NCBI RefSeq assembly: GCF_001905095.1
Contig: NZ_LWLS01000127.1
Coordinates: 124,001-188,000 of the forward strand
Source: Micromonospora sp. CB01531
Lineage (GTDB): Bacteria; Actinomycetota; Actinomycetes; Mycobacteriales; Micromonosporaceae
Direction: 5' to 3'
DNA: 64,000 nt
A model generated the notes under the pieces. It ran no database searches, had not been told where the DNA came from, and saw nothing but the letters and a program-made list of their open reading frames with translations. Positions 24,788-33,049 of the stretch are shown in pieces (position 1 is the first letter of the stretch; each line of letters opens with the position of its first letter). A program made the translations under genes and the position numbers.

Positions 24788-25492
24788 GTGACCACCACCG
24801 ACCAGAACGCCACCCCGCCGGCCCACGCCGCCCGCATCCGTACCTTCCATCCGCGCCGCGGCCGGATGAGCGACCGGCAGCGCGACGCGCTGGCGCGGCT
24901 CTGGTCCGCGTACGGCCTGGAGATCGCCGACCTGGACGGGCCGTTCGATCCGACGGCGCTGTTCGGGCGGCGGGCGCCGCTGGTGCTGGAGATCGGTTCC
25001 GGCATGGGCGACGCCACCGCCGCGATGGCGGCCGCCGACCCGGACCGACACTATCTGGCGGTAGAGGTGCATACGCCCGGAATCGCCAACCTGCTGGAAC
25101 TGGTCGAGCGGCACGGGCTGACCAACGTCCGGGTGGCCCGGGGCGACGCGCTGGACCTGGTCCGGGCGATGCCGGCGGGCTCGCTGGACGCGGTCCACGT
25201 CTTCTTCCCCGACCCGTGGCCGAAGGCCCGCCACCACAAGCGACGGATCATCCAGCCGGCGCACGTGGCGCTGCTGCGCGCCCGGCTGGCCCCCGGCGGC
25301 ACGCTGCACTGCGCCACCGACTGGGCCGAGTACGCGGAGTCGATGCGCGAGACGCTGACCGCCGACCCGGAGCTGGTCGACGTGCACGGCGACTACGCCC
25401 CCCGCCCGGCGCACCGCCCGGTGACCAAGTTCGAACGCCGCGCGCTGATCGCCGGCCGTCCGATCTTCGACCTGGTCCACCGCCGGCGCTGA
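24788..25492 (+). CDS. trmB: tRNA (guanine-N7-)-methyltransferase TrmB
   Basis: 234 residues. The SAM site is VLEIGSGMGDATAAMAAADP, followed by YLAVEVHTPGIANLLELVER, RGDALDLVRAMPAGSLDAVH and the family signature VFFPDPWPKARHHKRRIIQP; the tail has VTKFERRALIAGRPIFDL. It makes m7G46 in the variable loop of tRNA. GTG start; TACGCT lies 9 nt upstream and there is no Shine-Dalgarno. Confidence 0.96.
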   Translation: MTTTDQNATPPAHAARIRTFHPRRGRMSDRQRDALARLWSAYGLEIADLDGPFDPTALFGRRAPLVLEIGSGMGDATAAMAAADPDRHYLAVEVHTPGIANLLELVERHGLTNVRVARGDALDLVRAMPAGSLDAVHVFFPDPWPKARHHKRRIIQPAHVALLRARLAPGGTLHCATDWAEYAESMRETLTADPELVDVHGDYAPRPAHRPVTKFERRALIAGRPIFDLVHRRR

Positions 25493-25649
25493 CGCCACCA
25501 CCAGGCCGTGCTCTTTCCGGGAAGGGATGGCAGTCCCGCACGGAACAGCCGCTCCTTCTCTGGAAGTGGGCCCAGCGCGGGGCCCAGGCCGGTCGGCGCG
25601 CAAACCCGGTTGGCGCGGCGGGCCATGATCCAGGCACCATGGAGCGGCT

Positions 25650-28154
25650 ATGACCCTCACCGCCGCGCTGCCGAAGAGCGCCGACCCCGACACCCTCTAC
25701 GACGCGTTCGCCGGCTGGGCGTCCGAGCGCGGTCTCGACCTCTACCCCCACCAGGAGGAGGCGGTCATCGAGATCGTCTCCGGCGCGAACGTGATCATGA
25801 ACACGCCCACCGGCTCCGGCAAGAGCCTGGTGGCGATCGCGGCGCACTTCGCGGCGCTGGCCGACGATCGGACCACCTTCTACACCGCGCCGATCAAGGC
25901 CCTGGTGTCGGAGAAGTTCTTCGCGCTCTGCGAGATCTTCGGCGCGGAGAACGTGGGCATGCTCACCGGCGACGCGAGCGTGAACGCCGACGCCCCGATC
26001 ATCTGCTGCACCGCGGAGATCCTGGCCAACCTCGCGCTGCGCGAGGGCACCCGGGCCGACGTCGGCCAGGTGATCATGGACGAGTTCCACTTCTACGCCG
26101 AGCCGGACCGGGGCTGGGCCTGGCAGGTGCCGCTGATCGAACTGCCGCAGGCGCAGTTCATCCTGATGTCCGCCACGCTCGGCGACACCACCCGCTTCGT
26201 CGACGACCTGACCCGGCGTACCGGGCGGCCGACCGCCGTGGTCCGCTCGGCCGAGCGGCCGGTCCCGCTCCTCTTCTCGTACGCGATGACTCCACTGCAC
26301 GAGACCCTCGAGGAATTGCTGGAGACCAAGCAGGCCCCGGTGTACGTGGTGCACTTCACCCAGGCCGCCGCGCTGGAACGCGCCCAGGCCCTGATGAGCG
26401 TGAACGTCTGCACCCGGGCCGAGAAGGACATGATCGCCCAGGCGATCGGCAACTTCCGGTTCACCTCGGGCTTCGGCAAGACGCTGTCCCGGCTGGTCCG
26501 GCATGGCATCGGCGTGCACCACGCCGGCATGCTGCCCAAGTACCGCCGCCTCGTCGAGACCCTGGCCCAGGCCGGGCTGCTCAAGGTCATCTGCGGCACC
26601 GACACGCTCGGCGTCGGCATCAACGTGCCGATCCGCACGGTGCTCTTCACCGGCCTGTCGAAGTACGACGGCACCCGCACCCGGCTGCTCAAGGCCCGCG
26701 AGTTCCACCAGATCGCCGGCCGGGCCGGACGGGCCGGCTTCGACACCCTCGGCCGGGTGGTGGTGCAGGCCCCCGAGCACGTCATCGAGAACGAGAAGGC
26801 CATGGCCAAGGCGGGCGACGACCCGAAGAAGCGGCGCAAGGTCGTCAAGAAGAAGCCGCCGGAGGGCTCGATCGGCTGGGGCGAGCCGACGTTCCAGCGC
26901 CTCGTCGAGGCCGAGCCGGAACCGCTCACCTCCAGCTTCCAGGTCAGCCACTCGATGCTGCTCAACGTCATCGGCCGGCCCGGCGACGCGTTCGCCTCGA
27001 TGCGGCACCTGCTCACCGACAACCACGAGGACCGGGCCGCCCAGCGGCGGCACATCCGGCGGGCCATCGCCATCTACCGGGCGCTGCGGGCCGGCGGCGT
27101 GGTCGAGGAGCTGCCCGAGCCGGACGAGCAGGGCCGCCGGGTCCGGCTCACCGTCGACCTCCAGCTCGACTTCGCGCTCAACCAGCCGCTGTCGCCGCTC
27201 GCCCTGGCCACCATCGAGCTGCTGGACCGGGAGTCCCCGTCGTACGCCCTCGACGTGCTGTCGGTGATCGAGTCGATCCTCGACGACCCCCGGCAGGTGC
27301 TGTCCGCCCAGCAGTTCAAGGCCCGCGGCGAGGCGGTCGCCGCGATGAAGGCCGAGGGCATCGAGTACGAGGCCCGGCTGGAACTGCTCGACGAGGTGAC
27401 CTGGCCCAAGCCCCTGGCCGAGCTGCTGGAGAACGCGTACGAGATGTACCGCCAGGGGCACCCCTGGGTCGCCGACCACCAGCTCTCCCCCAAGTCCGTC
27501 GTCCGCGACATGTACGAGCGGGCGATGACCTTCCCGGAGTACGTGCAGTTCTACGGCCTGTCCCGGTCGGAGGGGCTCGTGCTGCGGTACCTGGCCGACG
27601 CGTACAAGACGCTGCGGCAGACCGTGCCCGAGGACGCCAAGACCGAGGAGCTGGTCGACCTGATCGAGTGGCTGGGCGAGCTGGTCCGCCAGGTCGACTC
27701 CAGCCTGATCGACGAGTGGGAGCGGCTGCGCAACCCGTCCGACGTCGCGGAAGTGGCCGCGTCGCTGGACGACCGGCCGCCGGCGGTCACCCGCAACGCC
27801 CGGGCGTTCCGGGTGCTGGTCCGCAACGCGCTGTTCCGCCGGGTCGAGCTGGCCGCCCTGCGCCGCTGGGATGAGCTGGGCGAACTGGACGGCGCATCGG
27901 GCTGGCACGCGGACGCGTGGGCGGACGCGCTGGAGCCGTACTTCGAGGCGTACGACGAGATCGGGGTCGGTCCGGACGCCCGCGGGCCGGCGCTGCTCAT
28001 GATCGAGCAGGGCCGGGAGCGGTGGACCGTACGCCAGATCCTCGACGACCCGGAGGGCGACCACGACTGGGGCATCAGCGCCGAGGTGGACCTGGCCGCC
28101 TCGGACGAGGCAGGTGCCGCCGTCGTGCGGATCACCGCCGTCGGGCAGCTGTAA
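25650..28154 (+). CDS. Ski2-like DEAD/DEAH-box helicase with DUF3516
   Basis: 834 residues. Helicase motifs: Q-motif-like LYPHQEEAVIEIVSGANVIM, Walker A NTPTGSGKSL, YTAPIKALVSEKF (Ia), IMDEFHFYAEPDRGW in place of DExH (motif II), LMSATLGDTTRF (III), HHAGMLPKYRRLVETLAQAG (IV), CGTDTLGVGINVPIRT (V) and FHQIAGRAGRAGFDTLG (VI). A lysine-rich insert (KKRRKVVKKKPPEG) separates the core from the C-terminal DUF3516 half. The core resembles Ski2/Mtr4 RNA helicases, which feed RNA to exosomes or PNPase; its bacterial target is unknown. GGAG lies 6 nt before the ATG. A strong terminator follows. Confidence 0.93.
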   Translation: MTLTAALPKSADPDTLYDAFAGWASERGLDLYPHQEEAVIEIVSGANVIMNTPTGSGKSLVAIAAHFAALADDRTTFYTAPIKALVSEKFFALCEIFGAENVGMLTGDASVNADAPIICCTAEILANLALREGTRADVGQVIMDEFHFYAEPDRGWAWQVPLIELPQAQFILMSATLGDTTRFVDDLTRRTGRPTAVVRSAERPVPLLFSYAMTPLHETLEELLETKQAPVYVVHFTQAAALERAQALMSVNVCTRAEKDMIAQAIGNFRFTSGFGKTLSRLVRHGIGVHHAGMLPKYRRLVETLAQAGLLKVICGTDTLGVGINVPIRTVLFTGLSKYDGTRTRLLKAREFHQIAGRAGRAGFDTLGRVVVQAPEHVIENEKAMAKAGDDPKKRRKVVKKKPPEGSIGWGEPTFQRLVEAEPEPLTSSFQVSHSMLLNVIGRPGDAFASMRHLLTDNHEDRAAQRRHIRRAIAIYRALRAGGVVEELPEPDEQGRRVRLTVDLQLDFALNQPLSPLALATIELLDRESPSYALDVLSVIESILDDPRQVLSAQQFKARGEAVAAMKAEGIEYEARLELLDEVTWPKPLAELLENAYEMYRQGHPWVADHQLSPKSVVRDMYERAMTFPEYVQFYGLSRSEGLVLRYLADAYKTLRQTVPEDAKTEELVDLIEWLGELVRQVDSSLIDEWERLRNPSDVAEVAASLDDRPPAVTRNARAFRVLVRNALFRRVELAALRRWDELGELDGASGWHADAWADALEPYFEAYDEIGVGPDARGPALLMIEQGRERWTVRQILDDPEGDHDWGISAEVDLAASDEAGAAVVRITAVGQL

Positions 28155-28168
28155 CTGCTTTCTTTTCA

Positions 28169-28203
28169 GGGGCCGTCCGGGATGCCCGGGCGGCCCCTTT
28201 CGT
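28169..28203 (+). terminator. Rho-independent terminator after the DUF3516 helicase
   Basis: A 13-bp stem (GGGGCCGTCCGGG / CCCGGGCGGCCCC, one G-U pair) with a 3-nt loop, followed by TTTCGTT, starting 15 nt after the stop codon. Confidence 0.9.
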
Positions 28204-28226
28204 TCCCTGGGCGATGTCAGTCCCGT

Positions 28227-28250
28227 CGATTAGAATGTATGTACTAATCG
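28227..28250. promoter_or_regulatory. AT-rich palindrome upstream of a hypothetical gene
   Basis: CGATTAG-AATGTATGTA-CTAATCG, perfect 7-nt arms around a 10-nt AT-rich centre, 25 nt before the start of the next gene. It stands out against the high-GC background and has the size of a regulator operator, perhaps overlapping the promoter (TAGAAT at 28231). The regulator is unknown. Confidence 0.5.
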
Positions 28251-28274
28251 AGCCGCTGACCTGGGAGGATGCTC

Positions 28275-28922
28275 GTGAACGCGCCCACCTCCACCGCCCC
28301 TCTCACCCCCTACGCCACCCTCCTCGGTTTCACCCGGTACGTGGACCGCACCGGGCCCACCAAGGCCACCTTCGTCGGGGGCCTGCGCCGCCAACGGGCG
28401 AGCAAGTCCGGCTTCAACCCGCACGGACAGTTCGTCAAGGCGCTCAAGGCCGACGTCGCCTTCCACACCGGCGGCACCCACCTGGCCCAGGTCGCCGACC
28501 TGGTCAAGCCCCGCTGGCGCCCGCTCTACGAGGCCCTCGTCCCGGGCGCGACCAGCTGGCTGCACTCCCTCGGCGAGCCGGCGGGCGTCGACCTGGCGCA
28601 GACCCGCGACGCCCTGGCCATGCTGGGCGACCTCCCCGTCAAGATCAACCCACAGTTCGGTGTCCGGTACGCCAACGGGCGCGCCGAGGCGATCCGCCTG
28701 CACTTCGACGAGGCCCCGCCGAGCGAGGAGGCCACCCTGGCCACCCTGCACCTGATGGCCCGGCACATGGACGCGGTCCTCCCCCACGCCGAGCCGGTCC
28801 TGGTCGACGTCCGGCGCGGCGAAGCCCACCGCATGCCCGCCGAGGTCAAGCCGGACCAGGTCGAGCAGTGGCTGGCCGGTGAGGCGGCCGCCTTCCGCGC
28901 CATCTGGTCCACCGCCGCCTGA
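28275..28922 (+). CDS. Conserved hypothetical protein
   Basis: 215 residues, soluble, no signal peptide. I do not recognise a family. Blocks that look conserved: YATLLGFTRYVDRTGPTKAT, KSGFNPHGQFVKALKADVAF, GDLPVKINPQFGVRYANGRA, RLHFDEAPPSEEATLATLHL. The latter part has a histidine-rich helix (LMARHMDAVLPHAEP). GTG at 28275 is chosen because GGGAGG lies exactly 6 nt upstream; the ATG 6 nt earlier abuts that site and could not use it. It stands alone between the helicase terminator and the first 80-bp hairpin element, behind a palindromic operator-like site. Confidence 0.7.
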   Translation: MNAPTSTAPLTPYATLLGFTRYVDRTGPTKATFVGGLRRQRASKSGFNPHGQFVKALKADVAFHTGGTHLAQVADLVKPRWRPLYEALVPGATSWLHSLGEPAGVDLAQTRDALAMLGDLPVKINPQFGVRYANGRAEAIRLHFDEAPPSEEATLATLHLMARHMDAVLPHAEPVLVDVRRGEAHRMPAEVKPDQVEQWLAGEAAAFRAIWSTAA

Positions 28923-28939
28923 CCCACCCCGACGTCCTG

Positions 28940-29019
28940 CAAGATCCGCGCAACTTCGGGGAACCTGCTGCCTTATCGAACTCCGAGGCAGCAGGTGCAC
29001 TGGAGTTGCGCGGATCTTG
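28940..29019. repeat. 80-bp palindromic element, copy 1
   Basis: Outer arms of 16 bp (28940-28955 and 29004-29019, CAAGATCCGCGCAACT / AGTTGCGCGGATCTTG) enclose an inner 10-bp stem (CCTGCTGCCT / AGGCAGCAGG). It starts 17 nt after a stop codon. A second copy of the same length lies at 30002-30081, on the other side of the DUF559 gene. Confidence 0.9.
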
Positions 29020-29091
29020 CCTTTCCTGCGGCGGCATCGTGGTTATCCACAGGGGATGGTGCGGGGTGCGGTGGACGGCCAGGGTGGGTGG

Positions 29092-29985
29092 ATGGCCGTT
29101 CCTCCTCGTCGCCCGGTCCAGTTGCAGGGGCACGTCTTTCGGGGATCACACGTCGTGGCCCAGGGATGGCTGACCCGTGCCGAACTGCGGAGCAGCGCAT
29201 GGCGTCCGCTGTTCAAGAATGTCTTCGCAGATGCCCGACTGGCGATCTCCCATGCGACCCGATGCAGCGCAGTCGCTCGTTTTCTGCTGCCACCGGGTGC
29301 GGCGATCGCTGGCCGGAGCGCGGCAGCTCTCTTCGGCGTCGGCACGGTCGGCACGAACGAGCCCATCGACGTTCTGGTCCCGGTCGGACAGCGCTTCGGG
29401 CCGGTCGCGGGCCTCGTCGTACACACTGCGGACCTGGCAGCGGCGGACGTACTGACGCGAGCAGGGTGTCCGGTCACCACGCCGTTGCGCACGGGTTGGG
29501 ATCTGGCGCAGTGGCTGAGTGTGGAGAAAGCGGTAGCGGTTGTCGACGGGCTGCTCCGGCAGCGCCTCGTCAGTGCCGACAAGCTCCGGGATCTCGCTCC
29601 GGCGCGGCTCGGGGCACGTGGGTGGAGACGCATGATGCGGGTCGCCGGCCTCGCCGACACAGGAGCGGAATCGCCGCAGGAGTCCCGGCTTCGGGTCCGA
29701 CTGGTGCTGGCCGGCCTGCCGGCACCGGTCACCCAGTACGTGCTGGAACGCGACGGCCGGTTCGTCGCCCGGCTGGACCTCGCGTGGCCGGAATGGAAGA
29801 TCGCCGTCGAGTACGACGGTCTCTGGCATCACGATCCGGACCAGTTCCATCGCGACCGCCGGCGCCTCAACCAGCTTGTCGGTGAGGACTGGATCGTCCT
29901 CCATCTGACGGCGAAACGCTTCAAGGAAGACTTCCCCGGATTCCTCGCGGAGGTCCGCCGAGCCATCCGATTCCGTGCCCACTGA
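29092..29985 (+). CDS. DUF559 (Vsr-like endonuclease fold) domain protein
   Basis: 297 residues. The first 60 residues form a winged-helix-like region resembling the AbiEi antitoxin N-terminus (GWLTRAELRSSAWRPLFKNV). The last 100 are a Vsr/DUF559 domain: FVARLDLAWPEWKIAVEYDG, then HDPDQFHRDRRRLNQLVGED and WIVLHLTAKRFKED, with the D-x(n)-E-x-D metal-site pattern of restriction-like nucleases (D in RLDLAW, E in VEYDG). This two-part protein is very common in actinobacteria and is of unknown role; nuclease activity is possible. The ATG at 29092 follows AGGGTGGG. Two 80-bp hairpin elements flank it, suggesting it moved or is maintained as a unit. Confidence 0.85.
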   Translation: MAVPPRRPVQLQGHVFRGSHVVAQGWLTRAELRSSAWRPLFKNVFADARLAISHATRCSAVARFLLPPGAAIAGRSAAALFGVGTVGTNEPIDVLVPVGQRFGPVAGLVVHTADLAAADVLTRAGCPVTTPLRTGWDLAQWLSVEKAVAVVDGLLRQRLVSADKLRDLAPARLGARGWRRMMRVAGLADTGAESPQESRLRVRLVLAGLPAPVTQYVLERDGRFVARLDLAWPEWKIAVEYDGLWHHDPDQFHRDRRRLNQLVGEDWIVLHLTAKRFKEDFPGFLAEVRRAIRFRAH

Positions 29986-30001
29986 CGCCCGCACGGACCC
30001 G

Positions 30002-30081
30002 CAAGATCCACGCAACTTCAGGGATTCTGCCGCCTCGGACCGAGGCGACACAGCATCTTCCCCGAAGTTGCGCGGATCTTG
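30002..30081. repeat. 80-bp palindromic element, copy 2
   Basis: Outer arms of 18 nt (30002-30019 and 30064-30081) with one mismatch, and an inner stem CGCCTCG / CGAGGCG. It has the same outer sequence and the same 80-bp length as copy 1, but a different inner stem that still pairs. It lies between the stop codons of the convergent DUF559 and substrate-binding protein genes. Confidence 0.9.
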
Positions 30082-30094
30082 GGCCGGGCGGTCC

Positions 30095-31039
30095 TCAGGC
30101 GGAGAGGTACTTGTCGAGGTCGTCGAGGATCTTGTTGGCGGCGGTGACGCCGATGCCGGTCATCCACGTCTGGTCGGAGACCACGTGGGCCTTGCCCGCC
30201 TTCACCGCGGAGAGACCCTGCCAGAGGCTCCCGGCGGTGACCTTCGCCTGCTCGGCGGCGGCCTTCTCGCCGTACGCGGTCACGAAGATGACGTCGCCGT
30301 CGACCTCCTTGACCCGCTCGGGGCTGACCTGGTCGAAGCGCTTGTCCTTCTTGGCGTCGAGGCGCTGCCGCGCGGGGCGGCCCAGCCCGGTGTCGCCGAT
30401 CACGATGCCGGAGAACGACTCCGGGCCGTAGACCCGGATGTTGCCGGGCATGAAGCGCACGATGGAGATCTCCCGCGAGGCCGCGTCGCCGAGCTTGGCG
30501 CCGAAGTCCTTCGCCCGCTTCTCATACGCCGCCAGAAGATCGCGAGCCGCCTGCTCCTTGCCCAGCGCCTTGCCGTCGAGGAGGAAGTTCTCCTTCCAGG
30601 TGATGCCCACCTGCTCGGTGAAGACCGTCGGCGCGATGGCGGACAGCTCGTCGTAGAACTTCTCCTGGCGGAACTTGCTGCCAAGGATCAGGTCGGGCTT
30701 GAGCGCGTTGATCGCCTCCAGGTCGGGCTCGGTGAGCACACCGACCTCCTTGATGCCGGCGAGCTTGTCCGCGCCGAAGTAGGTGGGCCAGCTCTTCGCC
30801 TCGCCGGCGGTCGCCGCGCCGATCGGGGTGATCCCGAGCGAGAGCGCGGTGTCGATCTTGTCGGTGTCGAGCACCACCACGCGCTTCGGCTCGGCCGGCA
30901 CCTTGGTGGTGCCCATCGCGTGGGTGATCTCCCGGGTCTCCCCGGTGGCCGCACCGGGGACGGGGTCACTCTTCCCGCAGGCGGTGAGGCCGACGCCGAG
31001 GGCGAGGGCGGCTGTGAGGGCGGCGGCGAGACGACGCAT
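30095..31039 (-). CDS. Ferric-siderophore ABC transporter, substrate-binding lipoprotein
   Basis: 314 residues. A lipoprotein signal ends in LTAC with the lipid cysteine at 21. The mature part is a class III periplasmic binding protein: EPKRVVVLDTDKIDTALSLG, KPDLILGSKFRQEKFYDELS and the closing VVSDQTWMTGIGVTAANKIL. It would capture an iron-siderophore complex outside the cell and hand it to the FecCD permeases encoded upstream. AAAGGA lies 6 nt before the ATG; the gap to the ATPase gene is 36 nt. It is the last gene of the four-gene operon. Confidence 0.92.
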   Translation of the reverse strand: MRRLAAALTAALALGVGLTACGKSDPVPGAATGETREITHAMGTTKVPAEPKRVVVLDTDKIDTALSLGITPIGAATAGEAKSWPTYFGADKLAGIKEVGVLTEPDLEAINALKPDLILGSKFRQEKFYDELSAIAPTVFTEQVGITWKENFLLDGKALGKEQAARDLLAAYEKRAKDFGAKLGDAASREISIVRFMPGNIRVYGPESFSGIVIGDTGLGRPARQRLDAKKDKRFDQVSPERVKEVDGDVIFVTAYGEKAAAEQAKVTAGSLWQGLSAVKAGKAHVVSDQTWMTGIGVTAANKILDDLDKYLSA

Positions 31040-31075
31040 CAGGGTCCTTTCGTGGAGGTACGGGTCGACGCGCGC

Positions 31076-31921
31076 TCAGGCGTCGCCGACGGAGGATCCG
31101 GCCGGAGCCGGTGCGCCGGCCGGCGCGGCGGCCGGCACGGGCGAGGTGTGGGTGAGGGCGGGCACCACCAGCGGGGCACCGGTGACCGGGCAGGGCACGA
31201 CCACGCAGTCGAGCCCGAAGACCTCCCGGACCAGGTCGGCGGTGAGGATCTCGCGCGGCGGTCCGGCTGCGACCACCGCGCCGGCGCGCATCGCGACCAG
31301 GTGGTCGGCGTACCGGGCGGCCTGGTTGAGGTCGTGGAGCACGGCGACGACCGTCCGGCCGCGTTCGGTCCGCAGCCGGTGCAGCAGGTCCAGCACCTCG
31401 ACCTGGTGGGCGAGGTCGAGGAAGGTGGTCGGCTCGTCCAGCAGCAGCGCCTCGGTGTCCTGGGCGAGGGTCATCGCGATCCAGACCCGCTGGCGCTGCC
31501 CACCGGAGAGGGTGTCCACCGGCCGGTCGGCGAGCCCGGCGACATCGGCCATGGTCATGGCCCGCTCGACGGCCCGCTCGTCCTCCGCCGACCACTGCCG
31601 CCACCAGCGCTGGTACGGCTGCCGGCCCCGCCCGACCAGGTCCGCGACGGTGATCCCCTCGGGCACCAGCGGGCTCTGCGGCAGCACGCCGAGCCGGCGG
31701 GCCACCTCCCGGGTGGGCAGGTCCCGGATCACCGCGCCGTCGAGCAGCACGCTGCCGCGGCGCGGGGTCAGCAGCCGGGCCATGGTGCGCAGCAGGGTCG
31801 ACTTGCCGCAGGCGTTCGGGCCGACGATGACGGTGAACGCGTCGCCGGGCAGGTCCAGGTCCAGCCCGTCCAGGACCGTCCGGCCCTCGTAGCCGACGAC
31901 CAGGTCGCGGGTGGAGAGCAT
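31076..31921 (-). CDS. Ferric-siderophore ABC transporter, ATP-binding protein
   Basis: 281 residues. Walker A is VGPNACGKSTLLRTMARLL, the signature LSGGQRQRVWIAMTLAQDTE, Walker B EALLLDEPTTFLD, and the switch histidine lies in VAVLHDLNQAARYADHLVAM. RLGVLPQSPLVPEGITVADL is the FecE/FepC-type Q-loop. The tail after about 255 is an Ala/Pro extension of unknown use. I take the ATG 8 nt after GAGGGGG; a GTG 6 nt earlier overlaps the permease stop. Confidence 0.94.
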   Translation of the reverse strand: MLSTRDLVVGYEGRTVLDGLDLDLPGDAFTVIVGPNACGKSTLLRTMARLLTPRRGSVLLDGAVIRDLPTREVARRLGVLPQSPLVPEGITVADLVGRGRQPYQRWWRQWSAEDERAVERAMTMADVAGLADRPVDTLSGGQRQRVWIAMTLAQDTEALLLDEPTTFLDLAHQVEVLDLLHRLRTERGRTVVAVLHDLNQAARYADHLVAMRAGAVVAAGPPREILTADLVREVFGLDCVVVPCPVTGAPLVVPALTHTSPVPAAAPAGAPAPAGSSVGDA

Positions 31922-31923
31922 GG

Positions 31924-32994
31924 TCACGACCCCCTCTTCCGGGTCCGGAGCAGCAGGAACATCAGGTACGGCCCGCCGATCGCGGCGGTGAGCACGCCGG
32001 CCGGGAGCTGGGTGGGGGCGAACAGGCGGCGGCCAGCGAGGTCGGCCAGCACCAGCAGCAGCGCCCCGAGCAGCGCCGCGCAGAGCAGCGGCGGCCGCTC
32101 CGCCCGGACCAGCCGGCGGGCCACCTGCGGGGCGACCAGGGCGACGAAGTCCACCGCGCCGACCTGGGCGGTGACGGTCGCGGCGATCAGCACGCCGGTG
32201 GCGGCCAGCCCGATCCGCCGGGCCACCGGCCGCAGCCCGATGCCCCGGGCGGTGTCGTCGTCCAGGGCGGTGCTGCGCAGCGCCCAGCCGGCCCAGGCCA
32301 GCACGGGCAGCAGCAGGGCGAGTGTGCCGCCGATCCAGGCCGCCTCGGTCCACCCCTTGCCGGCCAGCGTGCCGATCAGCCAGAGCTGGGCGCGCAGCCC
32401 GTCGATCGGGTCGGCGGTGAGCATGACCACCTCGGTCAGCGCACGGAACGCGAACGCCACCGCCACGCCGGCCAGGACGAACCGCTGCGCCGCCAGCCCG
32501 TGCCGGGCGCCGAGGGCGAACACCAGGACCGCCGCGACCAGGCCACCGAGCAGCGCGGCCGGCGCCACCAGGACGGCGGCCGCGCCGCCGGTGAGGGCCA
32601 CCGTCGCGGCGAGCCCGGCGCCCTGGGTGACGCCGATGACGTCGGGGCTGGCCAGGGGGTTGCGGGCCACGCCCTGGATCAGGGTGCCGGCCACCCCGAA
32701 GGCGGCCCCGGCGAGCGCCGCGAGCACGGCGCGGGGCAGTCGCAGGTCGAGCACCACGAGGTCGTACGGGGTGCCGGCCCCGGAGAGCGCGCGCAGCACG
32801 TCGGCCGGGGCGACGTACGGGGTGCCGAGCGAGAGGCTGAGCACGACGGAGCCGGCGAGCAGCAGGAACAGCGTGCCGGCGACGAGCACCGGACGGCGGC
32901 GGACCTGGACGGTCACCGGCCCGATCCGTAGCAGCGACCGTCCGGGCAGCGCGACGCTCGACGCGCTCCGGGCACCCGCGTGGGTGGAAGTCAC
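31924..32994 (-). CDS. Ferric-siderophore ABC transporter permease (FecCD family)
   Basis: 356 residues, ten membrane helices expected. The FecCD pattern is clear: LDLRLPRAVLAALAGAAFGV, GTLIQGVARNPLASPDVIGV, GAVDFVALVAPQVARRL (coupling helix to the ATPase) and ADLAGRRLFAPTQLPAGVLT. It pairs with the second permease encoded just upstream. GTG start with GAGGAG 6 nt upstream. Confidence 0.94.
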   Translation of the reverse strand: MTSTHAGARSASSVALPGRSLLRIGPVTVQVRRRPVLVAGTLFLLLAGSVVLSLSLGTPYVAPADVLRALSGAGTPYDLVVLDLRLPRAVLAALAGAAFGVAGTLIQGVARNPLASPDVIGVTQGAGLAATVALTGGAAAVLVAPAALLGGLVAAVLVFALGARHGLAAQRFVLAGVAVAFAFRALTEVVMLTADPIDGLRAQLWLIGTLAGKGWTEAAWIGGTLALLLPVLAWAGWALRSTALDDDTARGIGLRPVARRIGLAATGVLIAATVTAQVGAVDFVALVAPQVARRLVRAERPPLLCAALLGALLLVLADLAGRRLFAPTQLPAGVLTAAIGGPYLMFLLLRTRKRGS

Positions 32995-33049
32995 GGAGTC
33001 TCCTCAGTTCGCGACTGCGGGGCTCGCAAACCCGGCTCACTCCTCGCGC

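Noticed and set aside
25248-28064. 938-codon open frame on the minus strand
   Set aside because: Antisense to trmB and the DUF3516 helicase, whose motifs are complete on the plus strand.
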